From Xylanibacter brevis ATCC 19188 (GTDB lineage Bacteria > Bacteroidota > Bacteroidia > Bacteroidales > Bacteroidaceae), in contig NZ_JHXM01000007.1 of the NCBI RefSeq assembly GCF_000621725.1, positions 186,001 to 250,000 on the forward strand: a stretch of 64,000 nt of DNA, read 5' to 3'. The first letter of the stretch is position 1. Each line of letters starts with the position of its first letter. Of this stretch, positions 24,738 to 33,826 are shown in pieces. The translations under genes and the position numbers were made by a program. The notes under the pieces are model-generated. The model was not told the DNA's origin. It was given only the letters and a program-made list of their open reading frames with translations, and did not search any database.

Positions 24738-26825
24738 TCATTGGTTTACGGGGAGCGTGAGCACAAATCTTGCGCCACCGGTATAGGTGGTGTCTAGCAT
24801 CACGTCGCCATGCATGCTTCTGGCCAGCGAGCGGGCAATAGAAAGACCGATGCCGGTGCCATCGTAGTATTCGTTGAGCTGTACGAACTCTTTGAAGATG
24901 TGGGTGGCCTCTTCTGGTGGCACGCCAATGCCGGTGTCTTCTACGATGAAGCAGATCTGTTGGTTGACCACTTCTATCTGCAGCGTGACACGCTGTTTGA
25001 GCTTGCCTACCGACATGCCTGTGGCTTCGGCCGGGCGAGTGAACTTGCGTGCATTGTCAAGGATGAGGGTTAGTGCTTTGACTGCATATTCCTTGTTGGT
25101 TGTGATGTGCTGCACCTCTGCCTGTTGCGACAATTGGATGTTGAAGTTGAGGTGTGTGGCCTCTTTGATGCCACATTTCTCCACGGCCTGCGTTGCTATA
25201 TCAATGGGCATCACGTCGTCTTCGCAACAGTTGCCTATCTCGCTGCTGGCGTCGCTGAGGTCCAGCATCTTGTCTATGAGGTCGGTGATGCGCTTGCTGT
25301 TTTCTTCAATCTTCTTTTTGGCTTCTTGCAGGTTCTCGCCGCTCAGTTCGATGTTTGGACTAGCCAGCACCTGGGTGAAGCCCGTCAGGATGTTGAGTGG
25401 GGTGCGTATCTCGTGTGATATCTGCTGAATGAAGTTGGTCTTCATTCTCGATGACTCCTCAGCACGCTTGTTGGCTTCAATGAGCTGGTGGTTGGTGGTG
25501 TCCAGCTTGTCGTAGGCATCCTCCAGTTTCCGATGCTCTTGTTTCAGCTTCTTCAGGTGGTTGCGGTGGTTGATGATGATGACGCCAAAGGAGATGACAA
25601 TCAAAAACAGACAGACGGCGATGGCCACCAGTCGCATCTGGTAGAGCTTTGACCGCTGTTCGGCAATCTGGCGCTCCTTGCCCTGAATGTCATAGACGGC
25701 AGCCACCTCGGCAGCCAGACTCAGTTTCTGCTGGTTGAGTGCCGAGTCGTAGATCTGTGCCACTCGGTTGGCAATGTTCAGGGCCGAGTCGGTCCTGCCG
25801 GCCAGCATGTTAGCTTGATATTTCGGGATGTAGTAGCGACCAATATTCTCGAGGTCGTTTTCCAGATTGCCCTCGAGCATATATTGATCCAGCAGACGAT
25901 AGTTGTCGGCCGCCTCGCTGTAGCGTTGCGTCTGCAACAAGTATTCGTTGTTGTTGATGATGTTGCCTGTCACCTTAGAAGTCTGCGTTGACAGGTAGTC
26001 GTTGTAGGCCTTTTCAGCTTCGTCGTTACGGCCTTGTGCATGAGCCAGCAATGCCTTGCAATAGCAGATTTCCGCTTTCATCTCGTCTTGAAAGACGCTA
26101 TCCCTATGAGGATGCTTGTCGGCCAGGAGATAGAGCGAGTCTTGTCGCTGAATCCATGGTGCAGCCTCGTTGTAGAGCGCTTTCTCGATATAGATGCGAG
26201 CAATGGCATTCATCGTTTTCTGGCACTCGCGGTAGTCCAGCGGGTCGCTGTGAATACTCAGTCGGTTGTGTATTCCTTGCAGTGCCCGTTGATAGCTGGC
26301 GGCCGCCTTTTGTGTCTGTCCCAGGTTCAGCTGACAGTTGCCAATGATCTGAGCAATGTCGTGGTGGTCGATGAAAGAGTTATGACCAGCCGCCTTCAGC
26401 TTCTTATCTACGGTGAATGCCACGTTGAGAGCCTCGTCGTAGCGCTTCATCTCGCAGAGCAGACGTACGTAGTTGTTGTAGGAATAGACATAGCACTCCA
26501 CGTCGCACAGGTCCGTCAGCTTCTTCACGTTGATGTTGTCTAGCTGTTCGTAGAGTACAAACGATGTGCGATACTCTTCTCTGAGATTATAAGCAACGGT
26601 CTTGTAGAAGATGACCCTGACCTTTGATAACTCTCCTTCCTGTTCCAGACTGTCGATGGTTGACAAGATCAGTGGCACGTTGCGCGTGTCGCCGACAGTT
26701 TGGATGACGGAGTCGGCATGATGCGGTATGCCTTCCTCCAGCATACATGTAGAATGCTTGTCTTTGGTGCAGGATGCGAGTCCCAGCACCACGATGACGG
26801 TTGGTAGCAGAAGTCTTTTTATCAT
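24738..26825 (-). CDS. TPR-domain sensor histidine kinase
   Basis: 695 residues. The N-terminus is a lipoprotein-like signal (VVLGLASCTKDKH), followed by helical TPR-like repeats to about residue 390, one membrane helix (MRLVAIAVCLFLIVISFGVI, near residue 405), a coiled coil, and a kinase core. The phospho-acceptor is the His of QQISHEIRTPLN; the ATP site shows N (LILDNARKF), DTGIGVPPEE and GTGIGLSIARSLA. There is no receiver or DNA-binding domain and no adjacent response regulator, so its partner is elsewhere. The periplasmic TPR part presumably senses a protein or peptide. Confidence 0.88.
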   Translation of the reverse strand: MIKRLLLPTVIVVLGLASCTKDKHSTCMLEEGIPHHADSVIQTVGDTRNVPLILSTIDSLEQEGELSKVRVIFYKTVAYNLREEYRTSFVLYEQLDNINVKKLTDLCDVECYVYSYNNYVRLLCEMKRYDEALNVAFTVDKKLKAAGHNSFIDHHDIAQIIGNCQLNLGQTQKAAASYQRALQGIHNRLSIHSDPLDYRECQKTMNAIARIYIEKALYNEAAPWIQRQDSLYLLADKHPHRDSVFQDEMKAEICYCKALLAHAQGRNDEAEKAYNDYLSTQTSKVTGNIINNNEYLLQTQRYSEAADNYRLLDQYMLEGNLENDLENIGRYYIPKYQANMLAGRTDSALNIANRVAQIYDSALNQQKLSLAAEVAAVYDIQGKERQIAEQRSKLYQMRLVAIAVCLFLIVISFGVIIINHRNHLKKLKQEHRKLEDAYDKLDTTNHQLIEANKRAEESSRMKTNFIQQISHEIRTPLNILTGFTQVLASPNIELSGENLQEAKKKIEENSKRITDLIDKMLDLSDASSEIGNCCEDDVMPIDIATQAVEKCGIKEATHLNFNIQLSQQAEVQHITTNKEYAVKALTLILDNARKFTRPAEATGMSVGKLKQRVTLQIEVVNQQICFIVEDTGIGVPPEEATHIFKEFVQLNEYYDGTGIGLSIARSLARSMHGDVMLDTTYTGGARFVLTLPVNQ

Positions 26826-26846
26826 GGCTAAGGTGAAATAATGAAG

Positions 26847-27311
26847 TTAAAGACTGATACTCTCTATGCGAAGCCGCTGTATGCCTGCCGGCACACGCAC
26901 TTCGACGATGTCGCCCACCTTCTTGTTGAGCAAAGCCTGTGCTATGGGCGACTTGATAGAAATCTTACCTTCGCGCAGGTTGGCCTCGTGCGGGCTGGCA
27001 ATGGTGTAGGTCATGCGGGCATTGTTGGCCAGGTTGGTCATCTCCACCTTGTTCAGCAGCCCGATGCCATCGTTGTTCAGCACCGCCTTATCAATGACGC
27101 GTGCATTCTCGAGCACCCGCTGGCGGAAGCGAATCTGACTGAGCAGTCGGCCCTGTTCGCGTTTGGCAGCATGGTATTCGAAGTTCTCGCTTAGGTCGCC
27201 TTTGTCGCGCGCCTCGGCGATAGCGTCTCGCACTTGCGGCAGCTCCACGTTCTCCAGGTGGCGGAGTTCGGCTACGAGCTTGTCGTAGCCCTCTTGAGAC
27301 ATATATTCCAT
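26847..27311 (-). CDS. greA: Transcription elongation factor GreA
   Basis: 154 residues, the normal GreA length: N-terminal coiled coil with LPQVRDAIAEARDKGDLSEN (the acidic tip that enters the RNA polymerase secondary channel) and a C-terminal globular domain with SPIAQALLNKKVGDIVEV. It stimulates cleavage of backtracked transcripts. It starts 23 bp after pfkA ends and is probably co-transcribed with it. Confidence 0.95.
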   Translation of the reverse strand: MEYMSQEGYDKLVAELRHLENVELPQVRDAIAEARDKGDLSENFEYHAAKREQGRLLSQIRFRQRVLENARVIDKAVLNNDGIGLLNKVEMTNLANNARMTYTIASPHEANLREGKISIKSPIAQALLNKKVGDIVEVRVPAGIQRLRIESISL

Positions 27312-27334
27312 AACGTACTCTCTCTCCTTAGTGA

Positions 27335-28312
27335 TTAGATGCTTAGCTCGTCGAGCACCTTGATAAGCTTCTTATTGAAAGGCTTGTCTGTGCGGATACA
27401 CTCAGAGAATGGCACATATACAATTTCATTGTTACGAATGCCCACCATCACGTTGCGCTGTCCCTGCTTGATAGCCTCAATGGCGCCAACGCCTGTGCGC
27501 GAAGCCAGGATGCGGTCGTGGGCAGAAGGTGTACCACCGCGCTGCAGGTGACCAAGGATAGATACGCGGACGTCGAATTCTGGGAACTCTTTCTTCACGC
27601 GGTCGGCATAATATAGGGCACCGCATTTTGGACTTTCGGAGACAATGACGATGCATGACTTCTTCGACTTGCGAATACCTCGTCCCATGAACTGTGATAA
27701 CTGGTCCACATCGGTTACGTCCTCAGGGATGATGGCAGCCTCGGCACCGCTGGCAATGGCAGAGTTCTGTGCCAGGAAGCCAGCGTCGCGTCCCATCACC
27801 TCGACAAAGAAGATGCGCTCGTGCGAGTTGGCCGTGTCGCGGATGCGGTCCACACACTCCATGATGGTGTTCATGGTGGTGTCGTAGCCAATGGTAGAGT
27901 CGGTGCCATAGAGGTCGTTGTCGATGGTGCCAGGCAGACCAATCACGGGGAAGTCGTACTCCATGCCGAAGTTGCGCGCACCCGTCAGCGAGCCGTTGCC
28001 ACCAATCACCACCAGTGCATCAATCTCTTCCTTCTTACAAGTCTCGTAGGCCTGCTGTTGTCCTTCGGGTGTCATAAACTCCTTTGAGCGGGCCGTCTTC
28101 AGGATGGTGCCGCCACGGTTGATGATACCACTCACGTCTTCGGTGGTGAACAACTTGACGTCGCCCTTGATCAGGCCGTCGTAGCCGCGATAGATACCTT
28201 TGATGTTGAAGCCATTGTAGATGCCGGCACGTGTTACGGCACGAATAGCAGCGTTCATTCCGGGAGCATCGCCACCAGAAGTCAGGATACCGATAGTCTT
28301 TATTTTAGTCAT
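27335..28312 (-). CDS. pfkA: 6-phosphofructokinase
   Basis: 325 residues with the PFK pattern: [20 protein letters not shown] at the N-terminus, [12 protein letters not shown] with the catalytic Asp, and MGRDAGFLA. The nucleotide-site loop reads GGNGSLTGA where E. coli has GGDGS; the second Gly fits an ATP rather than a pyrophosphate user, but the Asn in place of the Mg-binding Asp is notable. It phosphorylates fructose-6-phosphate in glycolysis. It has its own promoter and is divergent from the GH27 gene. Confidence 0.93.
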   Translation of the reverse strand: MTKIKTIGILTSGGDAPGMNAAIRAVTRAGIYNGFNIKGIYRGYDGLIKGDVKLFTTEDVSGIINRGGTILKTARSKEFMTPEGQQQAYETCKKEEIDALVVIGGNGSLTGARNFGMEYDFPVIGLPGTIDNDLYGTDSTIGYDTTMNTIMECVDRIRDTANSHERIFFVEVMGRDAGFLAQNSAIASGAEAAIIPEDVTDVDQLSQFMGRGIRKSKKSCIVIVSESPKCGALYYADRVKKEFPEFDVRVSILGHLQRGGTPSAHDRILASRTGVGAIEAIKQGQRNVMVGIRNNEIVYVPFSECIRTDKPFNKKLIKVLDELSI

Positions 28313-28352
28313 AATAATTGTGCAATAATGTTTAATTTACGTAAATCGGGAG

Positions 28353-28360
28353 CAAAGTTA
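28353..28360 (-). promoter_or_regulatory. -7 element of pfkA-greA
   Basis: Minus strand TAACTTTG, 41 bp upstream of the pfkA ATG. It is divergent from the GH27 promoter 44 bp away. Confidence 0.6.
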
Positions 28361-28403
28361 CACATTTTTTTTCGTTGAAGGGCTGATTAAAGGATTTTTA
28401 ATG

Positions 28404-28411
28404 TAACTTTG
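28404..28411 (+). promoter_or_regulatory. -7 element of the GH27 gene
   Basis: TAACTTTG on the plus strand, 66 bp before the ATG at 28477. Confidence 0.6.
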
Positions 28412-28476
28412 CTTTGCAAAAAGCTGAAAACCAAAGTAATGAGATCTTAGTTTCATCAACCTAAACAATAGTAATA

Positions 28477-31155
28477 ATGAGAAAATTCTTTTTGACAACG
28501 CTTGCTGTGGCAACTGTGATGTGTGCCCAGGCAAGAGGTGGAGCAGTGGCTCCGAAAAACGAGAAAGGACCTACGATGGGCTGGAGTTCATGGAACACGT
28601 TTTCTGTTCACATTTCCGAGGACATCATCAAAGGTCAGGCCGACGCTATGGTCAGCCAGGGACTGAAGGATGTGGGCTATGAGTACATCAACATTGACGA
28701 TGGCTTCCAGTATGGTCGTACGCCCGATGGAAAGGTGTGCATCCATCCCGAGCGTTTCCCCAACGGACTGAAGGTGGTGAGTGACTATATCCACTCGAAA
28801 GGCCTGAAGGCTGGCATCTACAGTGATGCCGGAGACTGCACTTGCGGCAGCATCAGTAATGGCGATGTGAAGAACACCAATGTGGGACTTTATGGTTACG
28901 AGCAGATAGACTGCGACTACTACTTCAAAGAGTGTGAGTTTGACTTTATCAAAGTGGACTATTGTGGCGGCATCCACCTGGGACTCAATGAGCAGAAACA
29001 GTACAGCCGCATTCACGACGCCATCGTCAATACGGGGCGTGACGTGCGCTATAACCTGTGCCGATGGGCCTATCCGGGCACGTGGTGTCATGATGTGTCA
29101 ACGTCGTGGCGCACCACTGGCGACATCTACGACGGATGGGAGTCGGTGAAAGGCATTTTGAACGAGAACCTCTACATGTCGGCTTACTGCTATGATGGCT
29201 GCTATAACGATATGGACATGCTGGAGGTGGGTCGATCGATGACGGCAGAGGAGGACAAGACACATTTCGGCATGTGGTGCATCATGGCCAGTCCGCTGCT
29301 GATCGGTTGTAACATGGCAACCATCAACGAGCGTGCGCTGGAGTTGTTGAAGAACCAAGAGCTGATTGCCTTGAACCAGGATCCGCTGTGCTTGCAGGCC
29401 TACGTTGTGCAGCATACAGGCGATACCTATGTCTTGGCTAAGGACATCCTGACGCTCCACGGAACGACACGTGCCGTGGCTCTCTATAATCCGTCTGACA
29501 AGCCCGTGCAGATGAGCGTCAGCTTCGGCGAACTGGACCTTGGGGGCAAGGTGGCCGTGCGCGATGTGTTTGAACATCAGGATTTGGGAACAATGGAGAA
29601 AGCGCTCTCAGTGCTTGTACCAGCCCATGGTACCCGTATCTATACCTTGACTGCCGAGCAGCGCTTGATGCGTTATTTGTATGAGGCAGAGACGGCCTTT
29701 CTTGGCGATTATCAGGAGGTGTCGAACAACGAGGCGCTGGGCACCGCCAACTATCAGACGGGCGATGGCGCCAGCGGACGAGCCTTTGCCGGTTGGCTGG
29801 GCGGTCGCCGCAGCAACTATCTGGAGTGGAAGGATGTCTATGTGGCTGAGGCCGGCGACTATGTGGTTCACTTCCGTGTCGCTACACAAGACAAGCGCTC
29901 GTTTACGGTCGAGGTGAATGGTAACATTGCCGGTGCAATTGAGGCACAAACGCCGGGATGGGGTGATTTCAGAGAGTATGAGATGACCGTCAGTTTGATG
30001 GCCGGCTCAAACAGTATCCAGCTGTACAACGAGGATGCCTGGATGCCTAATATTGACCGCATGACAGTGGAGAAGATGGGCGAGACAACAGTCGTGGACC
30101 GTAGCTTGGATGAGGCAGCCTCACGGTTGAAGTCGCTGGCCGACGAGAGTAGTCTGCCTGCAGCTTTCATGCAAAAGGTGAATGGACTGGTGGACAGGGC
30201 AACTTCCAACGAGCTGACGGCAGATGAGAAGCCCCGCGTGCTGACTGACGTTGACAATATGCTGAAGTCGGTGGTTGCAGTGGTTCCCCTCTGCGAAGAG
30301 TTTCAATTGTGGAAAGGCGCTGCCGAGAAGAATGCGGCAGTCAGTATTGAATCTACAGCGCTGAGCACCCTGAACACTTCGATGACTTCTGCCGAGACGA
30401 AACTTGCGCAGGCAGAAACACAAGATGCTGTTAATAGCGCACTGAACTCGTTGAAGACCGCTGTAAAAAACTATCTGAAGGCGTTGGATGCTCAGCCCAA
30501 AGATGGCGAGTCGCTCGACATGACATTGCTCGTTACTAACTATGACTTTTCATCGACCAGCGGTTGGATGGGTAACCCTACCTACCGTTCGGGCTGTGGC
30601 GAGGAGTTCAACAAAGATTTCGATATGTATCAGATGCTCTCTGGTATGAAGCCAGGCATCTATACCGTGAGGTGCAACGCCCTCTACCGTGTGGAAAAGA
30701 ATGAAGGCGACGGGAAGTATAAGGCTGGAACGGAAGATGTGCAGGCCTATTTCTATGTGAACAACCAAACGCAAAAGGTGAAATCGCTGTACTCGGAGGA
30801 ATGGCCAGAGGCAGAACAGTATGGCAGGGTGGACAACCTGAATGGTTATCCCAACAGTATGTATGCTGCCGAGATGCGATTTGCCGAAGGACATTATCTG
30901 AACGAGATGGAATACACGCAGACTACGAAAGCTTCGTTGCGCATCGGACTGAAGACCAGCGGACATCAGGACGATAGCTGGTGCTGCTTTGATAATTTCT
31001 CGCTTAGCTATAAGCCACTGCCCGTTGAAACAGGCATACGGCATAGCGAAATGGGAAAGCAGACTAGTCGGGCTTACACGCTCTCTGGCATGAAAGCCAA
31101 GGATAAAAGTTCGGCTCTGGTGATAAAAGATGGAATAAAGGTGCTCGCTCAATGA
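28477..31155 (+). CDS. GH27 alpha-galactosidase with carbohydrate-binding and C-terminal modules
   Basis: 892 residues with a signal peptide (to about residue 19). The GH27 domain (about 30-385) begins TMGWSSWNTF; the nucleophile Asp161 lies in FDFIKVDYCGG and the acid/base Asp in YNDMDMLEVG (about 245-247). A beta-sandwich resembling CBM6/CBM35 follows (about 395-540, YEAETAFLGDYQEV to MPNIDRMTV). Then come a helical spacer and another beta-rich module (about 680-850) and a short tail. It removes alpha-linked galactose, or possibly beta-arabinopyranose, from plant glycans in the periplasm or at the surface. The GH53 galactanase three genes on suggests a galactan-related role. Confidence 0.88.
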   Translation: MRKFFLTTLAVATVMCAQARGGAVAPKNEKGPTMGWSSWNTFSVHISEDIIKGQADAMVSQGLKDVGYEYINIDDGFQYGRTPDGKVCIHPERFPNGLKVVSDYIHSKGLKAGIYSDAGDCTCGSISNGDVKNTNVGLYGYEQIDCDYYFKECEFDFIKVDYCGGIHLGLNEQKQYSRIHDAIVNTGRDVRYNLCRWAYPGTWCHDVSTSWRTTGDIYDGWESVKGILNENLYMSAYCYDGCYNDMDMLEVGRSMTAEEDKTHFGMWCIMASPLLIGCNMATINERALELLKNQELIALNQDPLCLQAYVVQHTGDTYVLAKDILTLHGTTRAVALYNPSDKPVQMSVSFGELDLGGKVAVRDVFEHQDLGTMEKALSVLVPAHGTRIYTLTAEQRLMRYLYEAETAFLGDYQEVSNNEALGTANYQTGDGASGRAFAGWLGGRRSNYLEWKDVYVAEAGDYVVHFRVATQDKRSFTVEVNGNIAGAIEAQTPGWGDFREYEMTVSLMAGSNSIQLYNEDAWMPNIDRMTVEKMGETTVVDRSLDEAASRLKSLADESSLPAAFMQKVNGLVDRATSNELTADEKPRVLTDVDNMLKSVVAVVPLCEEFQLWKGAAEKNAAVSIESTALSTLNTSMTSAETKLAQAETQDAVNSALNSLKTAVKNYLKALDAQPKDGESLDMTLLVTNYDFSSTSGWMGNPTYRSGCGEEFNKDFDMYQMLSGMKPGIYTVRCNALYRVEKNEGDGKYKAGTEDVQAYFYVNNQTQKVKSLYSEEWPEAEQYGRVDNLNGYPNSMYAAEMRFAEGHYLNEMEYTQTTKASLRIGLKTSGHQDDSWCCFDNFSLSYKPLPVETGIRHSEMGKQTSRAYTLSGMKAKDKSSALVIKDGIKVLAQ

Positions 31156-31167
31156 GCACCTTTTTTT
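31139..31167 (+). terminator. Terminator overlapping the GH27 stop codon
   Basis: GGTGCTC-(loop)-GAGCACC with seven T's; the TGA stop (31153-31155) sits inside the hairpin. Confidence 0.85.
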
Positions 31168-31177
31168 GCGGCTTTTG

Positions 31178-31209
31178 TATAGAACATTAGCATTTATTTA
31201 CTACCTTTG
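31178..31209 (+). promoter_or_regulatory. Promoter of the dipeptidase-DUF5020-GH53 operon
   Basis: TTTG (31178-31181), 20-bp spacer, TACCTTTG (31202-31209), 27 bp before the ATG at 31237. Confidence 0.8.
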
Positions 31210-31236
31210 CACTTGAAATCAGTAAAATCGTTTACT

Positions 31237-32013
31237 ATGAGACCTATTTATTACATCCGACTGGCAGCGCTTTGGCTCGGCATCTGTGCCGTGACAGCCT
31301 GCAATAATAACGATGAAAGCAGGCTGCTGCCCACCGACGACAGTAGCCAGTTTGCAAACCTGACGGACGTGGTGCCCGATGCTATTCTGGAGATACGCTA
31401 CTATGGTACGTACAACTTCGTGGGCACTCGCATCGACGGCTATGAGCAGCCCACAGCCCTGATGACCAAGGTGGCTGCCGACAGTCTGCGCGCCGTGAGC
31501 GACGACGTGATGGTGCTGGGCTACAGACTGAAGATTTATGATGCCTATCGTCCGCAGAAAGGCGTGGACCACTTTGTACGCTGGGCAACAAACGTGGCCG
31601 ATACGCTGATGAAACAGTACTTCTATCCAGACCTGGACAAGAGTGTGCTGTTCGAACAGGAATATATCTACGAGCGTAGTGGTCACACCCGTGGTAGCAC
31701 GGTGGACCTGACACTCTTTGATATGAAAACGGAAAAGGAACTTGATATGGGCGGAACGTTCGACTGGTTCGGACCGGAAAGTCACCCAGACTTCTGTGGT
31801 AATCCTGAGACGGGCGAATATACCGGTGATAACAGCAAGAGCCCCACTGGGCGCTCTATCACCGAACAGCAGTTTGCCAACCGCATGATACTCCGCCAGG
31901 CTATGATGCGTCATGGCTTCAAACCACTTGACTCCGAATGGTGGCACTTCACACTGAAGGATGAGCCATTCCCAGATACTTATTTTACATTCCCTGTTAA
32001 ACAATTAAACTAA
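31237..32013 (+). CDS. VanX-like D-alanyl-D-alanine dipeptidase (lipoprotein)
   Basis: 258 residues from MRPIYYIRLAALWLGICAVT; the lipobox AVTAC gives a membrane-anchored lipoprotein. The catalytic domain is of the M15D (VanX/DdpX) type: RLKIYDAYRPQKGVDHF, then SGHTRGSTVDLTLFD with the SxHxxGxAxD-type zinc ligands, and EWWHFTL with the catalytic Glu and the last His. It hydrolyses D-Ala-D-Ala dipeptide, a by-product of peptidoglycan turnover. Next to no van genes, so recycling rather than vancomycin resistance is likely. DUF5020 starts at the base after its stop. Confidence 0.88.
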   Translation: MRPIYYIRLAALWLGICAVTACNNNDESRLLPTDDSSQFANLTDVVPDAILEIRYYGTYNFVGTRIDGYEQPTALMTKVAADSLRAVSDDVMVLGYRLKIYDAYRPQKGVDHFVRWATNVADTLMKQYFYPDLDKSVLFEQEYIYERSGHTRGSTVDLTLFDMKTEKELDMGGTFDWFGPESHPDFCGNPETGEYTGDNSKSPTGRSITEQQFANRMILRQAMMRHGFKPLDSEWWHFTLKDEPFPDTYFTFPVKQLN

Positions 32014-32709
32014 ATGAGAAAAACAATTTTGAGCGCGCTGATGATGCTCGCTACGTGCGTGAGTGCACAGAATGTACAGTTGCATTATGATTTCGGTCGT
32101 AATATCTACTCTAACGAGGAGGCTGGTCGACAGAAGGTGACAATGACCTTGGAGCAGTTTAAGGCTGACCAGTGGGGTTCGTGGTTCTACTTCGTTGATA
32201 TCGACTTCAGTCGTAAGTTCACAGAGGCTGCCTATGCCGAGATCTCGCGTGAATTCAATATTGGTAGTAAGGGTTTTGCTGCCCACGTGGAGTATGATGG
32301 CGGACTCAACAAGGGAGGCAGTTTCCAGCAGTCGGCTCTGTTGGGTGGTGCCTGGAACGGACATAACGCTGACTTCTCGAAGACTTACTCGGTGCAGCTG
32401 ATGTACAAGCGCTACTTCAAGAGTTATAATTATACCAACGCTTACCACTCGCTGCAGTTGACTGGCGTTTGGGGACTGAACTTTGCCGACAAATGGCGCT
32501 TCGCTGGCTTCATCGACTTCTGGCGTGGCGAGAAGGCCAACGGCCATGGACAGCTGGTTGTGCTGACCGAGCCTCAGTTGTGGTACAACGTGAACGATCA
32601 TCTGAGCGTTGGTACCGAGGTGGAGATTAGCGATAACTTCGTTTACAACTTGTATAACGACAAGTCGTTCTTCGTGAACCCAACATTAGGTGTGAAATGG
32701 AACTTCTAA
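32014..32709 (+). CDS. DUF5020 family outer-membrane beta-barrel protein
   Basis: 231 residues with a signal peptide (MRKTILSALMMLATCVSAQ). The mature part has alternating beta-strands ending in the aromatic residue of VKWNF, as in outer-membrane barrels. It matches the DUF5020 family (Tsx-like channel fold), with YFVDIDFSR and ISREF. It may form a pore for galacto-oligosaccharides or nucleosides; its position directly before an endo-galactanase makes a sugar channel plausible but unproved. Its 3' end overlaps the GH53 start by 13 bp. Confidence 0.8.
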   Translation: MRKTILSALMMLATCVSAQNVQLHYDFGRNIYSNEEAGRQKVTMTLEQFKADQWGSWFYFVDIDFSRKFTEAAYAEISREFNIGSKGFAAHVEYDGGLNKGGSFQQSALLGGAWNGHNADFSKTYSVQLMYKRYFKSYNYTNAYHSLQLTGVWGLNFADKWRFAGFIDFWRGEKANGHGQLVVLTEPQLWYNVNDHLSVGTEVEISDNFVYNLYNDKSFFVNPTLGVKWNF

Positions 32710-33722
32710 TTCTCTTGCTGTTCTTGTTCCTGCCCTTTGGCAGTGCACAGGCTCAAGGCGACTTTGTGAAGGGTGCTGACATCGGTTGGCTGACCGCACA
32801 GGAAAAGAATGGACAGAAATTCTACGACAACCAGGGCCGCCAGCGCGACCTCATGGAACTGCTGAAGACCGACTACCAGATGCGTGCCGTGCGACTGCGT
32901 GTGTGGGTGAACCCCAAAGACGGATGGTGCGGACGCGAGGACGTGCTGCAGAAGGCACTGCGCGCTAAGGCGCTGGGCATGGATGTGATGCTCTGTTTCC
33001 ACTATAGCGACTGGTGGGCAGATCCCGGCAAACAGCCCATTCCCGCTGCGTGGAAGTTCTATGGCTATCGCAAGATGCGCCGGGCGCTGGCCCAGCATAC
33101 CACCGACGTCATCCAGTTGCTGAAGTCGCATGGCGTCACACCGCGTTGGGTGCAGGTGGGCAACGAGACCAGCAACGGCATGCTGTGGGACATGGGTCAC
33201 ATCAAGAAGCATCCGCGTCACTACGCCGGCTTTATCCGTGCTGGCTATGATGCCGTGAAGAAAGTGTCGCCAGAGACCATCGTCATTGTGCATCTGGATA
33301 ATGGTTTTGATCCTAAGCTCTACGACGAGAACCTGGGCATCGTGCTGAAATACGGTGGTAAGTTCGACATGATTGGCATGTCGCTCTATCCCTACTGGGC
33401 GTTGGAAGCTAAGCGTGAGCCCACCGAGGAGCAGTGCATCATGGACTGTATGGCCAACATCCGCAGGGTCACAGAGAAATTCAATCGCGACGTGATGATC
33501 GTCGAGACCGGTTTCCTGGTCGATGAACAGCATCCGGAAGTGATGGAGAAGGGTAGGGAACAGCTCAGGCGCATCATTCGCGAAGCACGCAATGAGTGCA
33601 ACGGGCGCTGCCGTGGCATCTTCTACTGGGAGCCACAGTGCCTGCCCAGTGCCTATAAGTTGGGTGCCTTCAGCAGTAAAGGTGCACCCACAGCTATCAT
33701 GGATGGTTTCGTGGAAAAATAG
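32697..33722 (+). CDS. GH53 arabinogalactan endo-beta-1,4-galactanase
   Basis: 341 residues with a signal peptide (residues 1-20). The fold is a TIM barrel of clan A: FVKGADIGWLT, RLRVWVNP and CFHYSDWWADPGKQ are GH53 hallmarks. Acid/base Glu157 is in WVQVGNETSNG and nucleophile Glu270 in VMIVETGF. It cuts beta-1,4-galactan side chains of pectin into oligosaccharides. Coupled to DUF5020 by a 13-bp overlap, and close to the GH27 alpha-galactosidase. There is no SusC/SusD pair in this cluster. Confidence 0.92.
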   Translation: MELLILLLFLFLPFGSAQAQGDFVKGADIGWLTAQEKNGQKFYDNQGRQRDLMELLKTDYQMRAVRLRVWVNPKDGWCGREDVLQKALRAKALGMDVMLCFHYSDWWADPGKQPIPAAWKFYGYRKMRRALAQHTTDVIQLLKSHGVTPRWVQVGNETSNGMLWDMGHIKKHPRHYAGFIRAGYDAVKKVSPETIVIVHLDNGFDPKLYDENLGIVLKYGGKFDMIGMSLYPYWALEAKREPTEEQCIMDCMANIRRVTEKFNRDVMIVETGFLVDEQHPEVMEKGREQLRRIIREARNECNGRCRGIFYWEPQCLPSAYKLGAFSSKGAPTAIMDGFVEK

Positions 33723-33732
33723 AAACAAAAAG

Positions 33733-33820
33733 AATAGTGCCGCTAAACCTGCTGTTTGGCGGCACTAAAGTATCGCTTTGGCGGCACTAAACGATGGGTT
33801 TGGTGCCGCCAAACTATTTG
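33733..33820. repeat. 22-bp-period palindrome array D (4 units)
   Basis: Units at 33733 (AATAGTGCCGCTAAA), 33755 and 33777 (TTTGGCGGCACTAAA) and 33799 (TTTGGTGCCGCCAAA), exactly 22 bp apart. It fills the gap between the convergent GH53 and radical SAM genes. Confidence 0.8.
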
Positions 33821-33826
33821 TCTTGT

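Noticed and set aside
31237..32013. Vancomycin-resistance dipeptidase
   Set aside because: No vanHA-like genes or regulators lie nearby, the protein is a lipoprotein and it sits in a carbohydrate operon; turnover of wall peptides fits better.
32706..33728. 340-codon minus-strand frame opposite GH53
   Set aside because: GH53 on the plus strand has catalytic motifs and a signal peptide; the antisense frame is a composition effect.
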